From: Verrucomicrobiales bacterium
GTDB taxonomy: Bacteria > Verrucomicrobiota > Verrucomicrobiia > Verrucomicrobiales > Akkermansiaceae
DNA: 24,685 bases
Direction: 5' to 3'
Assembly (NCBI GenBank): GCA_003527555.1
Contig: DPWT01000045.1
Coordinates: 1-24,685, forward strand
The notes under the pieces are model-generated. The model did not search any database. It was not told the origin of the DNA and saw only the letters and a program-made list of their open reading frames with translations. Every line of letters begins with the position of its first letter. Positions within the stretch are counted from its first letter, which is position 1. The position numbers were made by a program, and so were the translations under genes. Shown here piece by piece: positions 14,598 to 22,450 of this stretch.

Positions 14598-16025
14598 ATG
14601 TATTATCAATGCGTCAAATTACGGCAGATTATTATAGCAGTCTATTTGTCGATATCTTTGGATGGCGTCGCTGACAGCAGTGGACCCTATCTTGCCAGTG
14701 GGATTAAGATTGGCGAGGTTGATCAGACGTCTGCAATTGTTTGGGTGAGGCTGACCCATGAGAAGCGTGCCCACTTCGACAAGCTGCCAATTTTAACTAA
14801 AGGCCTGAAGCGTAATGAAAAAGATGCTGAAAGCATGCCTGAGGGAGTTGCTAGGGGTATGGCGGGAGAAGTTCGAGTAGGGTATGTGGCAACAAATGAA
14901 AAAAGAGCTTTTGCATGGACTGATTGGACGCAGGTGCTCGCAGAGAATGATTTTACCCATCAATTTAAATTAGCCGATCTTAAGTCTGGTGCCAGCTATA
15001 GCTGCATTGTCCAAGTGCGCGGAGTTGGGAGTGACAAACTTTCTAGCACAACGAATGGGAGCTTTAAGACAGCACCTAAAAAAACTCAACCTGTGCCAAT
15101 CCGGTTCATCGTCACGACCTGCCAGTCGGTTAGAAGTATTGATTCCGGCGCGCAGGGGCATGTGGCATACAAGACAATGCTGGAACTTGACCCGCACTTC
15201 TTTGTACACACAGGTGACATTCTTTACTACGACAAAGCTCCGCTGTGTAAAAATATCAAGCAAGCGCGTGCGAAGTGGAATCTCATCTTTGCGTATGAGC
15301 ACAATATGAATTTCCACCGTCAGGTTAGTTCTTATTTTATGAAAGATGATCACGACACGCTCAAAAACGATTGCTGGCCAGGTCAGACGTATGGTGACCT
15401 AACTTTTGACCAAGGGTTGAAAATATTCCGTGAGCAAGTTCCTATGGGAAAAAAAACCTACCGGACGATCCGGTGGGGCAAGCACGTCCAGATCTGGTTA
15501 ACAGAACATCGTGACTTCAGAACTTCTAATCGGGTGGAAGATGGCCCAGAAAAAACGATTTTAGGCATGGAGCAGAAGGCGTGGCTAATGAGAACGATGA
15601 AGCAGTCCGATGCGACTCACAAATTTCTTATTGTCCCGGGGCCAATTGTCGGGCCTGATAAGCGGGGCAAAAATGACAACCATTCAAATAAAGGTTTTTC
15701 TAACGAGGGCCAGCAGCTACGCAATTTTCTGGCAAAACAAAAAAATACCTACGTCATCTGCGGTGACCGGCATTGGCAGTATTGCTCAAAAGATCCTCAA
15801 ACCGGAGTTCTTGAAATGGGCTGCGGACCGGTTAATGACCAACACATGTTTGGCGGTGCACCCAAGGCAGATAAAACCTATCACCGGTTTTTTGGCAAAA
15901 AAGGAGGATTTCTTGCCGTTACGGTAGTGGATGGAAAAGCCAAGGCCGAATGGATGTCAGCTGACGTTAAAGGCAATACCGGGAAACCCGAAATCCGCTA
16001 TACTGAGCTGTTAGGTAGCAGGTGA
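14598..16025 (+). CDS. PhoD-like alkaline phosphatase/phosphodiesterase
   Basis: A 475-residue metallophosphatase of the PhoD type. An N-terminal hydrophobic segment (about 10-20) suggests export. A fibronectin-like N-terminal domain (ASGIKIGEVDQTSAIVWVRLT at 33-53, split by an insertion) precedes the catalytic domain. Seen metal-site motifs: HTGDILYYD (204-212; D207), KDDHDTLKND (249-258; DDHD) and ICGDRHWQY (387-395; D390, H392). The family hydrolyses phosphomono- and diesters outside the cytoplasm and needs calcium and iron in characterised PhoD proteins. It neighbours a sulfatase, so both may remove anionic groups from polymers or supply phosphate and sulfate. No Pho box was recognised upstream. 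Weak point: the start codon, since the signal peptide is not ideal. Confidence 0.85.
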   Translation: MYYQCVKLRQIIIAVYLSISLDGVADSSGPYLASGIKIGEVDQTSAIVWVRLTHEKRAHFDKLPILTKGLKRNEKDAESMPEGVARGMAGEVRVGYVATNEKRAFAWTDWTQVLAENDFTHQFKLADLKSGASYSCIVQVRGVGSDKLSSTTNGSFKTAPKKTQPVPIRFIVTTCQSVRSIDSGAQGHVAYKTMLELDPHFFVHTGDILYYDKAPLCKNIKQARAKWNLIFAYEHNMNFHRQVSSYFMKDDHDTLKNDCWPGQTYGDLTFDQGLKIFREQVPMGKKTYRTIRWGKHVQIWLTEHRDFRTSNRVEDGPEKTILGMEQKAWLMRTMKQSDATHKFLIVPGPIVGPDKRGKNDNHSNKGFSNEGQQLRNFLAKQKNTYVICGDRHWQYCSKDPQTGVLEMGCGPVNDQHMFGGAPKADKTYHRFFGKKGGFLAVTVVDGKAKAEWMSADVKGNTGKPEIRYTELLGSR

Positions 16026-16201
16026 TTTTCGTGGCTAGACGGCATAAAAAGCAGTTTCCCGTCAGCCGTAAGTATAGATGCAGCATAAAATATTATTCTG
16101 TTAGTAACTTAGTGAGCGTGATTTTTTCTTTGCTGTGTGGGGAATGAAATTGTAACGTTAGAGCACTAGGATGATAGGCAAGGCGAGCAAATAGTTTTAT
16201 A
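16026..16201 (+). other. Gap between the PhoD-like and sulfatase genes
   Basis: The 176-bp stretch holds the stem-loop noted at 16033-16067 and, beyond it, AT-rich sequence that presumably contains the sulfatase promoter. A TTGCTG box followed after 17 bases by TAACGT (around 16129-16158) is only a weak match. No coding potential was recognised. Confidence 0.4.
16033..16067 (+). terminator. Stem-loop downstream of the PhoD-like gene
   Basis: GGCT-A-GACGG (16033-16042, one bulged A) pairs with CCGTCAGCC (16059-16067): nine pairs and a 16-base loop, starting 7 bases after the stop codon at 16023-16025. There is no T-run, so it may be a weak terminator or mRNA-end stabiliser. The GTGG just at its 5' base resembles the head of REP palindromes, but only one copy was seen. 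Confidence 0.35.
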
Positions 16202-17653
16202 ATGATGAACTTAATACAATTACTACGGTGCGCAGCAGTTGTCGTCATTTTTCAATCTGTTGTTACGGCTGGGGAAAAGCCAAACATCATCGTAATTTTT
16301 ACAGACGACCAAGGTTATGCTGATTTAGGCTGCCAGGATTCGTTAAAGGATTTGAAAACGCCACATATTGACCAACTGGCCCAAGACGGTGTGCGTTGTA
16401 CTAGTGGTTATATCACAGCCCCCCAATGCATTCCCTCGCGTGCCGGATTGTTGAGTGGTCGTGATCAGAATCGCTTTGGTCTCGATGCCAATGGCATTAT
16501 TCCAATGCCACTTGATGAGTTTTTGATTCCGCAGCGATTGCAAAAAGCGGGCTACGTCACAGGCATGGTTGGCAAGTGGCATCTCGATCCAAATCACGGA
16601 TCAAAAGAATGGATTCGTAAACATTTGCCTGACGCTGAACCAAAAGGAAAAGGAGGTAGAGTGTCGATCCCTCACAAGCTGGCACGGCCATATTTTCCTG
16701 ATATGCGTGGTTTTACAGATGTTTTTTGTGGGCATACTCAGAGTTACTGGGCTAATTTTGATTTGGATGGCAAGGATGTTAAACCGGCCAAGCAGCTACG
16801 CAAAAAGGGGTATCGTCTCGATATTCAGACAGATGCCGCATTGTCATTCATCGATAGGAATGCCAAAAAACCATTCTTCCTCTATTTGCCGTATTTTGCA
16901 CCTCATGTTCCACTCGATGCGACGGAGAAGTACTTGAAGCGATTTCCAGGGAAAATGCCTGAGCGCCGTCGTATAGCACTTGCCATGATGGCCGCCATTG
17001 ACGATGGGGTAGGACGAATTCGAGATCGATTGGCTGATCACAAATTGACGGAAAATACCTTGATCTTTTTTATCAGCGATAATGGTGCGCCGCTGAAGGC
17101 TGACATGAAGGATCTCCCTCTGTCATATAAAAAGGGAGCGTGGAATGGATCGCGCAATGATCCCTGGGTGGGTGAAAAAGGAATGCTTACCGAAGGAGGT
17201 ATTCGAGTTCCATTCATCGTGACTTGGCCTGGTAGATTGCCGACCGGAAAAATATACAAGCATCCTGTCAGCTCGCTGGATGTCGGGGCGACCGCAGTCG
17301 AGCTCGCAGGCTTGTCAAAAGATTCAAAGCTAGATGGAATGAACCTCATTCCTCATCTGACCGATAAGGTGAAGGCACCTCCTCACAAGAAGTTATTTTG
17401 GCGGTTTTGGCGACAGGCAGCTGTGCGCGAAGGTAAGTGGAAATATTACCAAGCCGGTGACCGCAAGTATCTTTTTGATTTAAGTAGTCCTGAGCACGAA
17501 AAGGTGAATCTGATCAAGAAACATCCGGAGATGGCTGCTGAACTCGAGGCATCACTCCAATCGTGGGCAAAAACACTCAAAAACCCAGGTTTGCCGACTG
17601 GTAAACTCAACGGTGCTGAACTTAAATGGGTTGATCACTTCCTACCTAAATAG
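16202..17653 (+). CDS. Secreted formylglycine-dependent sulfatase
   Basis: A 483-residue type I sulfatase with a signal peptide (cleavage near VTA, residues 21-23). Seen: NIIVIFTDDQGYADLGC (28-44; metal ligands D35, D36), the signature CIPSRAGLLSGR (76-87) whose cysteine C76 is converted to formylglycine, MVGKWHLDP (122-130; K125, H127) and FFISDNGAP (289-297; D293, N294). The C-terminal subdomain (FWRFWRQAAVREGKWKYY) is typical. It removes sulfate esters from carbohydrates, probably in the periplasm or outside. Activity requires a formylglycine-generating enzyme or anSME encoded elsewhere. Substrate class cannot be set; related enzymes act on algal and host polysaccharides. The ATG at 16202 is followed by a second in-frame ATG, so one residue of uncertainty remains. 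Confidence 0.94.
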   Translation: MMNLIQLLRCAAVVVIFQSVVTAGEKPNIIVIFTDDQGYADLGCQDSLKDLKTPHIDQLAQDGVRCTSGYITAPQCIPSRAGLLSGRDQNRFGLDANGIIPMPLDEFLIPQRLQKAGYVTGMVGKWHLDPNHGSKEWIRKHLPDAEPKGKGGRVSIPHKLARPYFPDMRGFTDVFCGHTQSYWANFDLDGKDVKPAKQLRKKGYRLDIQTDAALSFIDRNAKKPFFLYLPYFAPHVPLDATEKYLKRFPGKMPERRRIALAMMAAIDDGVGRIRDRLADHKLTENTLIFFISDNGAPLKADMKDLPLSYKKGAWNGSRNDPWVGEKGMLTEGGIRVPFIVTWPGRLPTGKIYKHPVSSLDVGATAVELAGLSKDSKLDGMNLIPHLTDKVKAPPHKKLFWRFWRQAAVREGKWKYYQAGDRKYLFDLSSPEHEKVNLIKKHPEMAAELEASLQSWAKTLKNPGLPTGKLNGAELKWVDHFLPK

Positions 17654-17666
17654 ATTAAAAAATGTC

Positions 17667-17939
17667 ATGCCTGCTAAGAAAAAGAAAACGGACAATCCGC
17701 TAGTGGGCAAGGCGTTGATTAAGGAAGTCAATCGCCGCATTCGCGCTGCCCGCAGCTACTGGAATGCCCATAATAATCGGGCATGTCGGGGGGAGCGAGA
17801 AAAGGCGATGGCACTTTACGAAACACTAACCAAGGAGCAGCGCGAGCAAGTGCCCCAGACGTTGCGGGTGTGGCTGCGCTATCGAAGTGAGAAATACTTT
17901 GGTGAACACAGAACAAAACCGGCCAGTGACAGGAAGTGA
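17667..17939 (+). CDS. Small basic conserved-looking hypothetical protein
   Basis: A 90-residue protein, very rich in K and R, starting 13 bp after the sulfatase stop. An in-frame start at 17613 overlaps the sulfatase; the ATG at 17667 is preferred because the LNLNGLITSY stretch before it is the sulfatase gene read in another frame. Seen: a KKKK tract at 4-7, a helical, amphipathic middle (ALIKEVNRRIRAARSYW) and a C-terminal LRVWLRYRSEKYFGEH. No signal peptide or known domain. I do not recognise it. The basic character suggests binding to nucleic acid or to a ribosome or membrane surface, but that is only a guess. Confidence 0.65.
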   Translation: MPAKKKKTDNPLVGKALIKEVNRRIRAARSYWNAHNNRACRGEREKAMALYETLTKEQREQVPQTLRVWLRYRSEKYFGEHRTKPASDRK

Positions 17940-17964
17940 TACGAAGATTCTGTAGTTTGGTGAA

Positions 17965-19269
17965 TCAGTGATTCAGCTCTACGGGTGTGCCTCCGTTCAA
18001 GCGTGACTGCTCGGCAGCAAATCCGATCAAGTGGCCTTCGACAGAGTTTTCAATGAGTGAGCTATCGGATCCTTCTCCACGGAAGATGGCATCCATAGCG
18101 TTAACCAATCCATAGTCACCACCACCGTGGCCTTGATAGCCGTCGTCATTGATTTCATCAAGATCAACGAATTTTGTTTCTCCGCTTTCATGGTCGCGGA
18201 TGCTGATGTCGTGACCCGAGATGATTTTATGTTCATCGCCTCCTCGCAGGCATGCCTTGGTTCCAAAAACTTCCAACGCTCTACCGCAATCAAACGCAGT
18301 CATGGTCAGACTGGCCGTACTGCCGTTTTCAAAGTCCATGTTCACGACCTGATGATCGACAGCATCGTTATCACATTTCCAGACGCAGCGTCCCCAGGCG
18401 CATGTTTTCAACCATTCGGCGACCTCTTCTTTAGTGCGCTCAGTTGGGTGAGGGTAGATCATTCTGAGCCAACGCTCGTGCTTGTCTAGATAATGGTGGG
18501 CATCATACATACAGCTTCCTCCTTGAGGAGCAGCGTGCGGACATCCGTCAGTGCAGCGGGCGGTGGCTCCCTCAGGGGCATGAGATTCATTGAAGTAGGA
18601 AAGTCGGCCGTATGAGCTAACACTTTTACACTGGCTGTCTAACAGCCACGCGATATAATCGGTGTCGTGACTGCACTTGGCGATGATCATCGGGGTGCTT
18701 TCACCTGTCTTTGCCCAGTGGCCGCGAACGTAGGAGTGCCCGTGATGCCAAGCATCAACTCCCTCATGGGCGTGCATGGAGATGACGTCGCCGAGCTGTC
18801 CCGACCGAATAATCTCATGCACCTTCGAGTAAAAGGGCGTGTAGCGCAGGACAAAGCAGAGCAGAATCTTACGGTCATACTTTTTTGCCAGCTCGGTCAG
18901 TTTGAGAGTTTCCTCAAGTGTTTGCGCGGCTGGTTTTTCCAGTAGCAGATGGTATCCTTTCTCGAGTGCCTTTTTAGCGGGTTCGAAGTGGTAGTTGTCC
19001 TGGGTGCCAATGAAGGCAACATCAGCCATCCGTTCTTCAGCGAGTAGTTCGTCCGCTGAGGCAAAACTTTTAAAGTCGGAGTTATTGGAAATTTTCCTGA
19101 GTGTGTCACGTCTCTCTGGGACAGGATCGGCTCCTGCCACCACGGAGTAGCGGTCACCCAGGCCGACGGCGATTTCCAAATAGGTTCTGGCACGAGACCC
19201 GCAGCCAATGGCCGCAATGGTTAGGGGAGATGCTTGGTTTGGCATGGGCGGAGACTGCACCAAACCCAT
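17965..19269 (-). CDS. Gfo/Idh/MocA-family oxidoreductase, cysteine-rich subfamily
   Basis: A 434-residue dehydrogenase-like protein. The Rossmann loop is IAAIGCGSRARTY (18-30), and the EKP triad is LEKPAA (E111-K112-P113). HEGVDAWHHGHSYVRGHW (168-185) sits in the region of the substrate site. Six cysteines form two clusters: CTDGC and C253 (239, 243, 253), and CAWGRCVWKC (290, 295, 299), the latter followed by DNDAVDHQVV. I recall both in other members of this subfamily, so they are probably structural or metal-binding. A second possible start, at 19245 (MPNQASPL), gives a more usual N-terminus. It lies 6 bp after the SH3-like gene, in an operon with it. Substrate unknown. Confidence 0.9.
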   Translation of the reverse strand: MGLVQSPPMPNQASPLTIAAIGCGSRARTYLEIAVGLGDRYSVVAGADPVPERRDTLRKISNNSDFKSFASADELLAEERMADVAFIGTQDNYHFEPAKKALEKGYHLLLEKPAAQTLEETLKLTELAKKYDRKILLCFVLRYTPFYSKVHEIIRSGQLGDVISMHAHEGVDAWHHGHSYVRGHWAKTGESTPMIIAKCSHDTDYIAWLLDSQCKSVSSYGRLSYFNESHAPEGATARCTDGCPHAAPQGGSCMYDAHHYLDKHERWLRMIYPHPTERTKEEVAEWLKTCAWGRCVWKCDNDAVDHQVVNMDFENGSTASLTMTAFDCGRALEVFGTKACLRGGDEHKIISGHDISIRDHESGETKFVDLDEINDDGYQGHGGGDYGLVNAMDAIFRGEGSDSSLIENSVEGHLIGFAAEQSRLNGGTPVELNH

Positions 19270-19275
19270 CTCGGA

Positions 19276-19989
19276 TTACCAGTGGAAAATCACTGGAGCC
19301 GGCACGATGCGGATTTTGCCAGGGCCGTTGTTTTTCTTTCTGGTGAGTGATGTGACCACGTTGTCTTTAAATTTGACGGTGGTGCGAGAGCGTTCTTCAA
19401 CGGTCACATGAGAGAGTTGCCGGTAAACTTGGCCAGTATGAGGATCGACGGTTTTCCTGTAGTGTTTTTGTTCCTCGGTGATGACGTAGTCCCATTTCCC
19501 TGACTGGCCATCGCGGGTTTGTACAATCTCAGTTTCTGTGGGCTCACCGAGTGAAGTTTGGACTTCATCGAGGGTCATGCCGATGGCGACTTCCTTATTG
19601 GCGATCAAGTCCTTAACTATCAATTGGCGTTTGTAGAGTTGTTTAAGATTGCTGATGAAATCCTTGTCCTTGGATGCGAGATGATTTGGATTTACCCAGC
19701 CTGTAACTCCTGCATGACTTGCCTTGCCTTTAACGCAGTAGGCTTTTTCGGTCATGGCGATGAGCTCTACCTTGGTGTTTGTCTTAAATAAACCAAGACG
19801 GCGTCCGTTTTTGCCTTTTTTGGTTGCATAGACGGTGGTTGGTTGAACCACGAGCAAGGTGATTGAGCGGCCAATGTGTTCTTCCAGGTAAATGACGTCT
19901 GGGTCGTTGTTGAGTAGAGACTTTTTAGGACTGGCTGAAGAACTTACCAGTGAGATGCTAATGGTGATGAGAAAAACAAAAATTTTCAT
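19276..19989 (-). CDS. Exported SH3-like domain protein
   Basis: A 237-residue protein starting at the ATG complementary to 19987-19989; the signal peptide is MKIFVFLITISISLVSSSAS. The reading frame is open a further 28 codons upstream, but these lack any export feature. Residues about 45-105 (ITLLVVQPTTVYATKKG ... GVTGWVNPNHLAS) look like a bacterial SH3 domain. The following AIGMTLDEVQTSLGEPTETE resembles the SmpA/OmlA-type 'GMT...V...LG.P' element found in small envelope proteins. The C-terminal half is charged, with KHYRKTVDP and VEERSRTTVKFKDN. Probably a periplasmic or surface-attached protein binding peptidoglycan or protein. Its tight pairing with a cytoplasmic oxidoreductase downstream is unexplained. 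Confidence 0.75.
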   Translation of the reverse strand: MKIFVFLITISISLVSSSASPKKSLLNNDPDVIYLEEHIGRSITLLVVQPTTVYATKKGKNGRRLGLFKTNTKVELIAMTEKAYCVKGKASHAGVTGWVNPNHLASKDKDFISNLKQLYKRQLIVKDLIANKEVAIGMTLDEVQTSLGEPTETEIVQTRDGQSGKWDYVITEEQKHYRKTVDPHTGQVYRQLSHVTVEERSRTTVKFKDNVVTSLTRKKNNGPGKIRIVPAPVIFHW

Positions 19990-20192
19990 AAATGGATTTA
20001 GGTTAATGTGGTGTATCCAAGCTAGATTCCACTTTGCTGTTCTTGAGACGTTGCTTGCCGTTTGTCTATTCAATTTAAAAATGGTTTAGCTGTTTTAAGT
20101 TTAATGAGCATAAGTAATGGCACATTCATTATTTATTGTCCATGCTGTTGATCAATATGTATTGCATTCCAGTGCATTAGGTTAATTGGGAA
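19990..20192 (-). other. Gap between creC and the SH3-like gene
   Basis: About 200 bp of AT-rich sequence, the longest stretch here without a gene. It includes the frame extension upstream of the SH3-like gene, which has no export feature, and TTAAAC/TTTTTAAAT-type elements that might be a promoter. At the very end of creC a perfect 6-bp hairpin, ATCCCG-CATT-CGGGAT (complement of 20198-20213), has no following T-run. No RNA gene was recognised. Confidence 0.4.
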
Positions 20193-21635
20193 TTAAGATC
20201 CCGAATGCGGGATAAGAATAGTTGCCACACACCCGCCGCTGGGATGATTTTCTAGGGAAACTTCACCGCCGTGTAATTTGATCGCCTCACGCACAAGTGG
20301 TAACCCTAGTCCTGTTCCTTTCTGGTCAGATCCAGGCCTTGTTAGTGAGTAAAAGTGCTCAAAAACACGTTTTTTAGCGTAATCTGGCAGGCCAAGTCCT
20401 TGATCGGTAATGGAGACCTGCACGTGCGTATTAGATTTTTTCAGCTTAAACATAATTACTTTATCATTTGGAGAGAATCCGATGGCATTATCAAGCAAGT
20501 TGATCAGTGCGAGGCGAAGCATCATGGTGTCACCAGTAATGTGAATGCTTTCTTGAAAAGTGCATTTCAGCGACAGATTTTTAACGATAAGCCTGTGGCT
20601 GCACTCATTAGTAATTTCATGGCACAGGCGGGTCAGATTGATTGAGCGTTTGTGTTCAAGGTGTGGTTTTCTTTCCAGTTCTACGAGGCGTAGCAGATCT
20701 TTTATGAGACTCTCACTCCTTGCGGTTTCACGCTGGATATTCGTCAGAAAACGTTGGCGTTTATCTGCAGGCATATCCTCCTCTAATAGTTCTGCTGCCC
20801 CCTTGATGGCAGCCATTGGACTTTTAAGTTCGTGAGTTAATGTGGAGACGTAGTTCTCTACATAGCGGCGGCCTTCGAGTGTCTCACGCATGTTGTGAAG
20901 CGCTTTGCCGAGGGTGTTGACCTCCTTGCCTTTGCCGAGTGATGGTATGGGCAAGCGCTCACCCTTGGAAATCGAGCGTGCATAGCACGTGAGTCGGCCG
21001 ATTGGCTGAAATAACCAGATAAAGACTGCACCGGTTAATAAAATGACGCCGCCGCCTATGGAGAGAATGGCTGTGAGAATGTCTCGGCGGCGATCAGTTA
21101 TAAAGTTGAGAACGTCCGCTTGAGGTTTATAGATCGTTAAAACCGCTATAATTGTATCGTCTGATTTGACAGGGGCGGCGACGTAAAGAATAGAGCTGTC
21201 TGGGTTGTTGTCATCCTCACGTGATGAGCGCGCTCCGTAGCCCCCGTTTAGAGTCCGCAAGACATCATTGTAACCCGATAGGTCTTGTCCTTCACGGCGG
21301 CCATTATCGGAGTCAAATATGACAATCCCTTTTGAATCGGTTAAGTATGCATTTAATCCAATGCGTGTTTTGGTATGTTTGTGAATTTTTGCTTCTAGCG
21401 TGTGTGACTGTGCCCGTGAAAATGCACCGCGTAGTAAACGAATGTCTTGCTCTTTCCCTTCCTTGAGCTCGTTTTCGATCATGCCAGCCATCACGTGAGC
21501 CGTATCAACCATAACCTCTTCGGTCGCTTGGAAGGTTTGAGCCTCGATATCATCCAATAAGAAATCAAATAAGCGGTAAAACCCGAACCCAATGATGAGC
21601 GCGAGAAAAAATAGCGTAACTCTGGTCAGGCGCAT
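20193..21635 (-). CDS. creC: CreC-like sensor histidine kinase
   Basis: A 480-residue membrane kinase that matches CreC of gamma-proteobacteria along its length. Seen: TM1 (about 5-27), a periplasmic sensor with GLNAYLTDSKGIVIFDSDNG (93-112), GYGARSS and SSILYVAAPV (148-156), TM2 (about 186-208), a HAMP linker (PIGRLTCYARSISKG), the dimerisation/phospho-acceptor box STLTHELKSP (H268), the N box NLLDNAIGFSP (N383), and G boxes DQGLGLP (411) and KGTGLGLP (439-446). It autophosphorylates and passes phosphate to the regulator encoded 6 bp upstream. CreC is also called BlrB in some bacteria. The signal it senses is unsettled. All catalytic motifs are intact. The creD gene, the usual target, is not in the window. 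Confidence 0.9.
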   Translation of the reverse strand: MRLTRVTLFFLALIIGFGFYRLFDFLLDDIEAQTFQATEEVMVDTAHVMAGMIENELKEGKEQDIRLLRGAFSRAQSHTLEAKIHKHTKTRIGLNAYLTDSKGIVIFDSDNGRREGQDLSGYNDVLRTLNGGYGARSSREDDNNPDSSILYVAAPVKSDDTIIAVLTIYKPQADVLNFITDRRRDILTAILSIGGGVILLTGAVFIWLFQPIGRLTCYARSISKGERLPIPSLGKGKEVNTLGKALHNMRETLEGRRYVENYVSTLTHELKSPMAAIKGAAELLEEDMPADKRQRFLTNIQRETARSESLIKDLLRLVELERKPHLEHKRSINLTRLCHEITNECSHRLIVKNLSLKCTFQESIHITGDTMMLRLALINLLDNAIGFSPNDKVIMFKLKKSNTHVQVSITDQGLGLPDYAKKRVFEHFYSLTRPGSDQKGTGLGLPLVREAIKLHGGEVSLENHPSGGCVATILIPHSGS

Positions 21636-21641
21636 CGTTGA

Positions 21642-22325
21642 TTAATCCAAGTTAAGTGTGTAGCCCAGTCCACGTCTTGTTTCAATAGGATCGCTGCCAT
21701 CCGGAGTGCAGGCGCGGAGTTTGGCGCGTAGTGACTTGATATGGGCATCAACTGTGCGGTCCATCGCGGAGCCGGGGTCTACCCATGCTTTTTCTAATAA
21801 TTGTTCTCGAGTGAAGATACGCCCCGGCTGAGTCATCAATGCGGCCAATAGTTTATACTCGTGCGCTGTGAGAGCGAGCGCTTGTCCATGACTAGAAATG
21901 GTCATGGTTTCTTCATTGTGATACAGCGCATCTGTTGGCTTTTGGTTTTTTTTTGATCGATTATGAGGTGAGCCACGCCTCAGAATGGCACGCACTCTGG
22001 CAGCAATCTCTCTGGGGCTGAATGGCTTAGTGACGTAGTCGTCACCGCCTAGCTCAAGGCCAAGAATACGATCAACTTCAGAGTCTCTGGCAGTAAGAAA
22101 TAGCAATGGAAGCCCAGAGTTTTTTCTGATTGCTTTGCAAAGGTCGAAGCCCGACATGTCTGGTAAGCCGACATCGAGAATGGCGAGTTGAAATGAATCA
22201 TCTAGGACCTTCAGTGCGGAACAGCCTGTGGTCGTGTGCAATACCTCGAAGTGCTCAGTTTCCAATGCGTAGATCAGGTTTTCCGCAATGGATCGCTCGT
22301 CTTCGACTAATAAAATTTTTGGCAT
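21642..22325 (-). CDS. creB: CreB-like response regulator
   Basis: A 227-residue OmpR/PhoB-type response regulator and partner of the kinase 6 bp downstream. The receiver domain has the acidic pair E8, D9 (LLVEDE), phospho-acceptor D51 (AILDVGLPDMSGFDLC), T78 and K100 (DDYVTKPFSPREIAAR). The DVGLPD...SGF, EVDRILGLE and KPFSPRE strings closely match CreB. The C-terminal winged helix includes ALTAHEYKLLAAL (about 150-162), RIFTREQLLEKAW and MDRTVDAHIKSLRAKL. In E. coli CreB binds TTCAC direct repeats; none was seen just upstream, so the regulon here may differ. It is the first gene of the creB-creC pair. Confidence 0.9.
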   Translation of the reverse strand: MPKILLVEDERSIAENLIYALETEHFEVLHTTTGCSALKVLDDSFQLAILDVGLPDMSGFDLCKAIRKNSGLPLLFLTARDSEVDRILGLELGGDDYVTKPFSPREIAARVRAILRRGSPHNRSKKNQKPTDALYHNEETMTISSHGQALALTAHEYKLLAALMTQPGRIFTREQLLEKAWVDPGSAMDRTVDAHIKSLRAKLRACTPDGSDPIETRRGLGYTLNLD

Positions 22326-22450
22326 GGGTAAATATTAGGGTTACAACGAAAACTTCCCAACACCAAATATCTTGGATCTTAGGATAAACCACTCGACAGC
22401 TTGAATTTACGCCACTAGTTTGTGACCCGATTACAAATTAACAATACTTT
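22326..22450. promoter_or_regulatory. Divergent promoter region between creB and the FKBP gene
   Basis: The 125-bp AT-rich gap lies between two divergent starts and must serve both. It contains a 5-bp inverted repeat, TTTGT (22419-22423) and ACAAA (22433-22437), with a 9-base spacer, which could be an operator for the FKBP gene. No strong -35/-10 pair or Shine-Dalgarno sequence was identified. Confidence 0.3.

Noticed and set aside
16198..16203. A perfect TATAAT overlapping the sulfatase start codon
   Set aside because: As a -10 box it would start transcription inside the gene, past both ATGs, and no -35 lies at the right distance. Treated as chance in an AT-rich stretch.
17961..17975. Palindrome TGAATCA-G-TGATTCA between convergent genes
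   Set aside because: AT-rich, with only a one-base centre, so it forms a weak hairpin, and it lacks a T-run. It overlaps the end of the Gfo/Idh/MocA gene. Too weak to call a terminator.
22326..22450. CreB-binding TTCAC direct repeats upstream of creB
   Set aside because: I looked for TTCAC-N6-TTCAC on both strands and did not find it.
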